A stretch of 14,436 nucleotides of DNA, taken from contig CAYZCW010000023.1 of NCBI GenBank assembly GCA_964477035.1, positions 1 to 14,436 of the forward strand, read 5' to 3'. Below, one piece after another: positions 13,692-14,436 of the stretch; the stretch's first letter is position 1; every line of letters begins with the position of its first letter. The translations under genes and the position numbers were made by a program. Under the pieces are notes generated by a model that worked only from the letters and a program-made list of their open reading frames with translations, was not told the DNA's origin and did not search any database. The DNA comes from SLSG01 sp964477035 (GTDB lineage: Bacteria; Bacteroidota; Bacteroidia; Bacteroidales; UBA7960).

Positions 13692-14436
13692 GGTGTCTCC
13701 ATGCGGCCGGAAACCGGGCGGTGGCGATGACCCATGACCGGCGGTCCTATCCGGACCTGCACATGGGTGCCCGCCTGTCCGTCCATTTCCGGTCGCAGGT
13801 TTCGAATATAAGAAGAAATCTCCTGGTGGTAATATTTCTTGTACAGCACGTATAACTCATCCATCATTTCCAGGCCCAGTCCGGTGGACTGTTGTGCAAG
13901 GGCCGCCGGATCGGAGCGGGCCCCGGCGCGGCTGCGCCCCACCCCGTTGTCCAGCACCTCGATAAGGAGGTCCCCGCCGGAGGCCCTCACCCGGATTTCG
14001 AGGCGTCCTCCCTCTTTCAGTGGCGCCAGTCCGTGCTTGATGGCATTTTCGGCATGCACCTGAACGATCATGTTGGGCACCAGCGTTCCGGGGTCCACTC
14101 CCGGTTCCACCGATATGGTGTAGCTGAAGCGGCCATCCAGGCGAATAGTCTCCAGCTCCAGGTAATCGCGGGTAAACTGCAGCTCCTCCTCCAGGGGGCG
14201 GCGGACAGATCCGGCCGAGAGCAACAGGCTGCGGTAGAGTCCAGCGAAACTGGCCAGTCCCTGCTGAACCACATCATAACGCTGCTCCTGTGCGGCATGC
14301 ATCACCGAGTTCAGGGCATTGAGCTGGAAGTGGGGGTCCATGCGGCTCCGGACCATGCCCAGCTGCAGTTCGGTGATTTTTTTTTCGGTTTCCCGCTCCT
14401 GCCGCATTCTGTTTTTCTGCTGGCGGACAACCAGCA
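13688..14436 (-). CDS. Second histidine kinase of the same family, 3' part only
   Basis: The reading frame is open to the right edge, so about 249 C-terminal residues are present and the sensor part is outside. The visible part has the same order as its neighbour: a coiled stretch RQERETEKKITELQL, H-box RMDPHFQLNALNSV, N-box AENAIKHG, DNGVGRS, then STGLGLEMMDELYVLYKKYY. The two kinases share the linker, the H-box variant DPHF-x-LNALN and the tail, so they probably arose by tandem duplication. Its TGA shares bases with the next gene's ATG (ATGA, 13688-13691). The residue after the N-terminal visible hydrophobic run (LVVRQQKNR) suggests the transmembrane helix lies just outside the window. Whether the missing sensor is also a propeller cannot be seen. 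Confidence 0.9.
   Translation of the reverse strand, partial: LVVRQQKNRMRQERETEKKITELQLGMVRSRMDPHFQLNALNSVMHAAQEQRYDVVQQGLASFAGLYRSLLLSAGSVRRPLEEELQFTRDYLELETIRLDGRFSYTISVEPGVDPGTLVPNMIVQVHAENAIKHGLAPLKEGGRLEIRVRASGGDLLIEVLDNGVGRSRAGARSDPAALAQQSTGLGLEMMDELYVLYKKYYHQEISSYIRNLRPEMDGQAGTHVQVRIGPPVMGHRHRPVSGRMETP

Noticed and set aside
1..14436. Mobile element, prophage, tRNA, rRNA or CRISPR array
   Set aside because: I found no transposase, integrase, terminal inverted repeats, target duplications, tRNA cloverleaf or repeat-spacer pattern; codon use and GC content look even across the window.

Overview
The window looks like chromosomal DNA from a GC-rich member of the Bacteroidota; no order or genus can be fixed from it. 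The evidence is the gene families: a two-domain FtsX/MacB-type permease of about 780 residues, YpdA/LytS-type kinases paired with a LytTR regulator, lipoproteins with relaxed lipoboxes, and an S9 dipeptidyl-peptidase-like enzyme. Start codons rarely have a Shine-Dalgarno sequence, and three genes have a perfect TAnnTTTG -7 box 26-31 bases before the start codon, which is the Bacteroidota housekeeping promoter signature. There is no rRNA, tRNA, CRISPR array, integrase, transposase or other sign of a mobile element.

Layout. 120-767 (+) is a secreted lipoprotein of unknown function, with a foldable leader in front and two tandem intrinsic terminators behind. 984-1781 (+) is an AraC-family regulator. 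It converges with a (-) strand pair made of a large FtsX-type permease (2589-4913) and a PagL-like outer-membrane barrel protein (1885-2544). A 258-base divergent promoter region separates the permease from 5172-6635 (+), a secreted M28 metallopeptidase resembling carboxypeptidase Q. A 345-base gene-free gap (6636-6980) holds a duplicated 45-base element, a candidate small RNA or leader, and a strong terminator. It is followed by 6981-8228 (+), a lipoprotein serpin. The serpin converges with a long (-) strand cluster, listed here in order of transcription: a partial histidine kinase running off the right edge (13688-14436), a second full-length kinase with an FG-GAP-like beta-propeller sensor (11523-13691), a LytTR response regulator (10793-11557), and an S9 prolyl-oligopeptidase-family peptidase (8297-10744) with its own promoter-like box.

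How the genes may work together. Most products act at the cell envelope: two secreted peptidases flank a secreted protease inhibitor, next to a permease and a lipid-A-deacylase-like barrel. The two kinases overlap by four bases (ATGA) and share one downstream regulator, so they probably form one sensory unit with two inputs; the peptidase downstream could be an output, but that is inference. The items most worth a second look are the duplicated 45-base element with its candidate small RNA upstream of the serpin, the twin propeller kinases with a non-canonical H-box, the PagL-like protein lacking the catalytic Glu, and the peptidase/serpin/peptidase arrangement. I found no clearly new multi-gene system such as a defence island.
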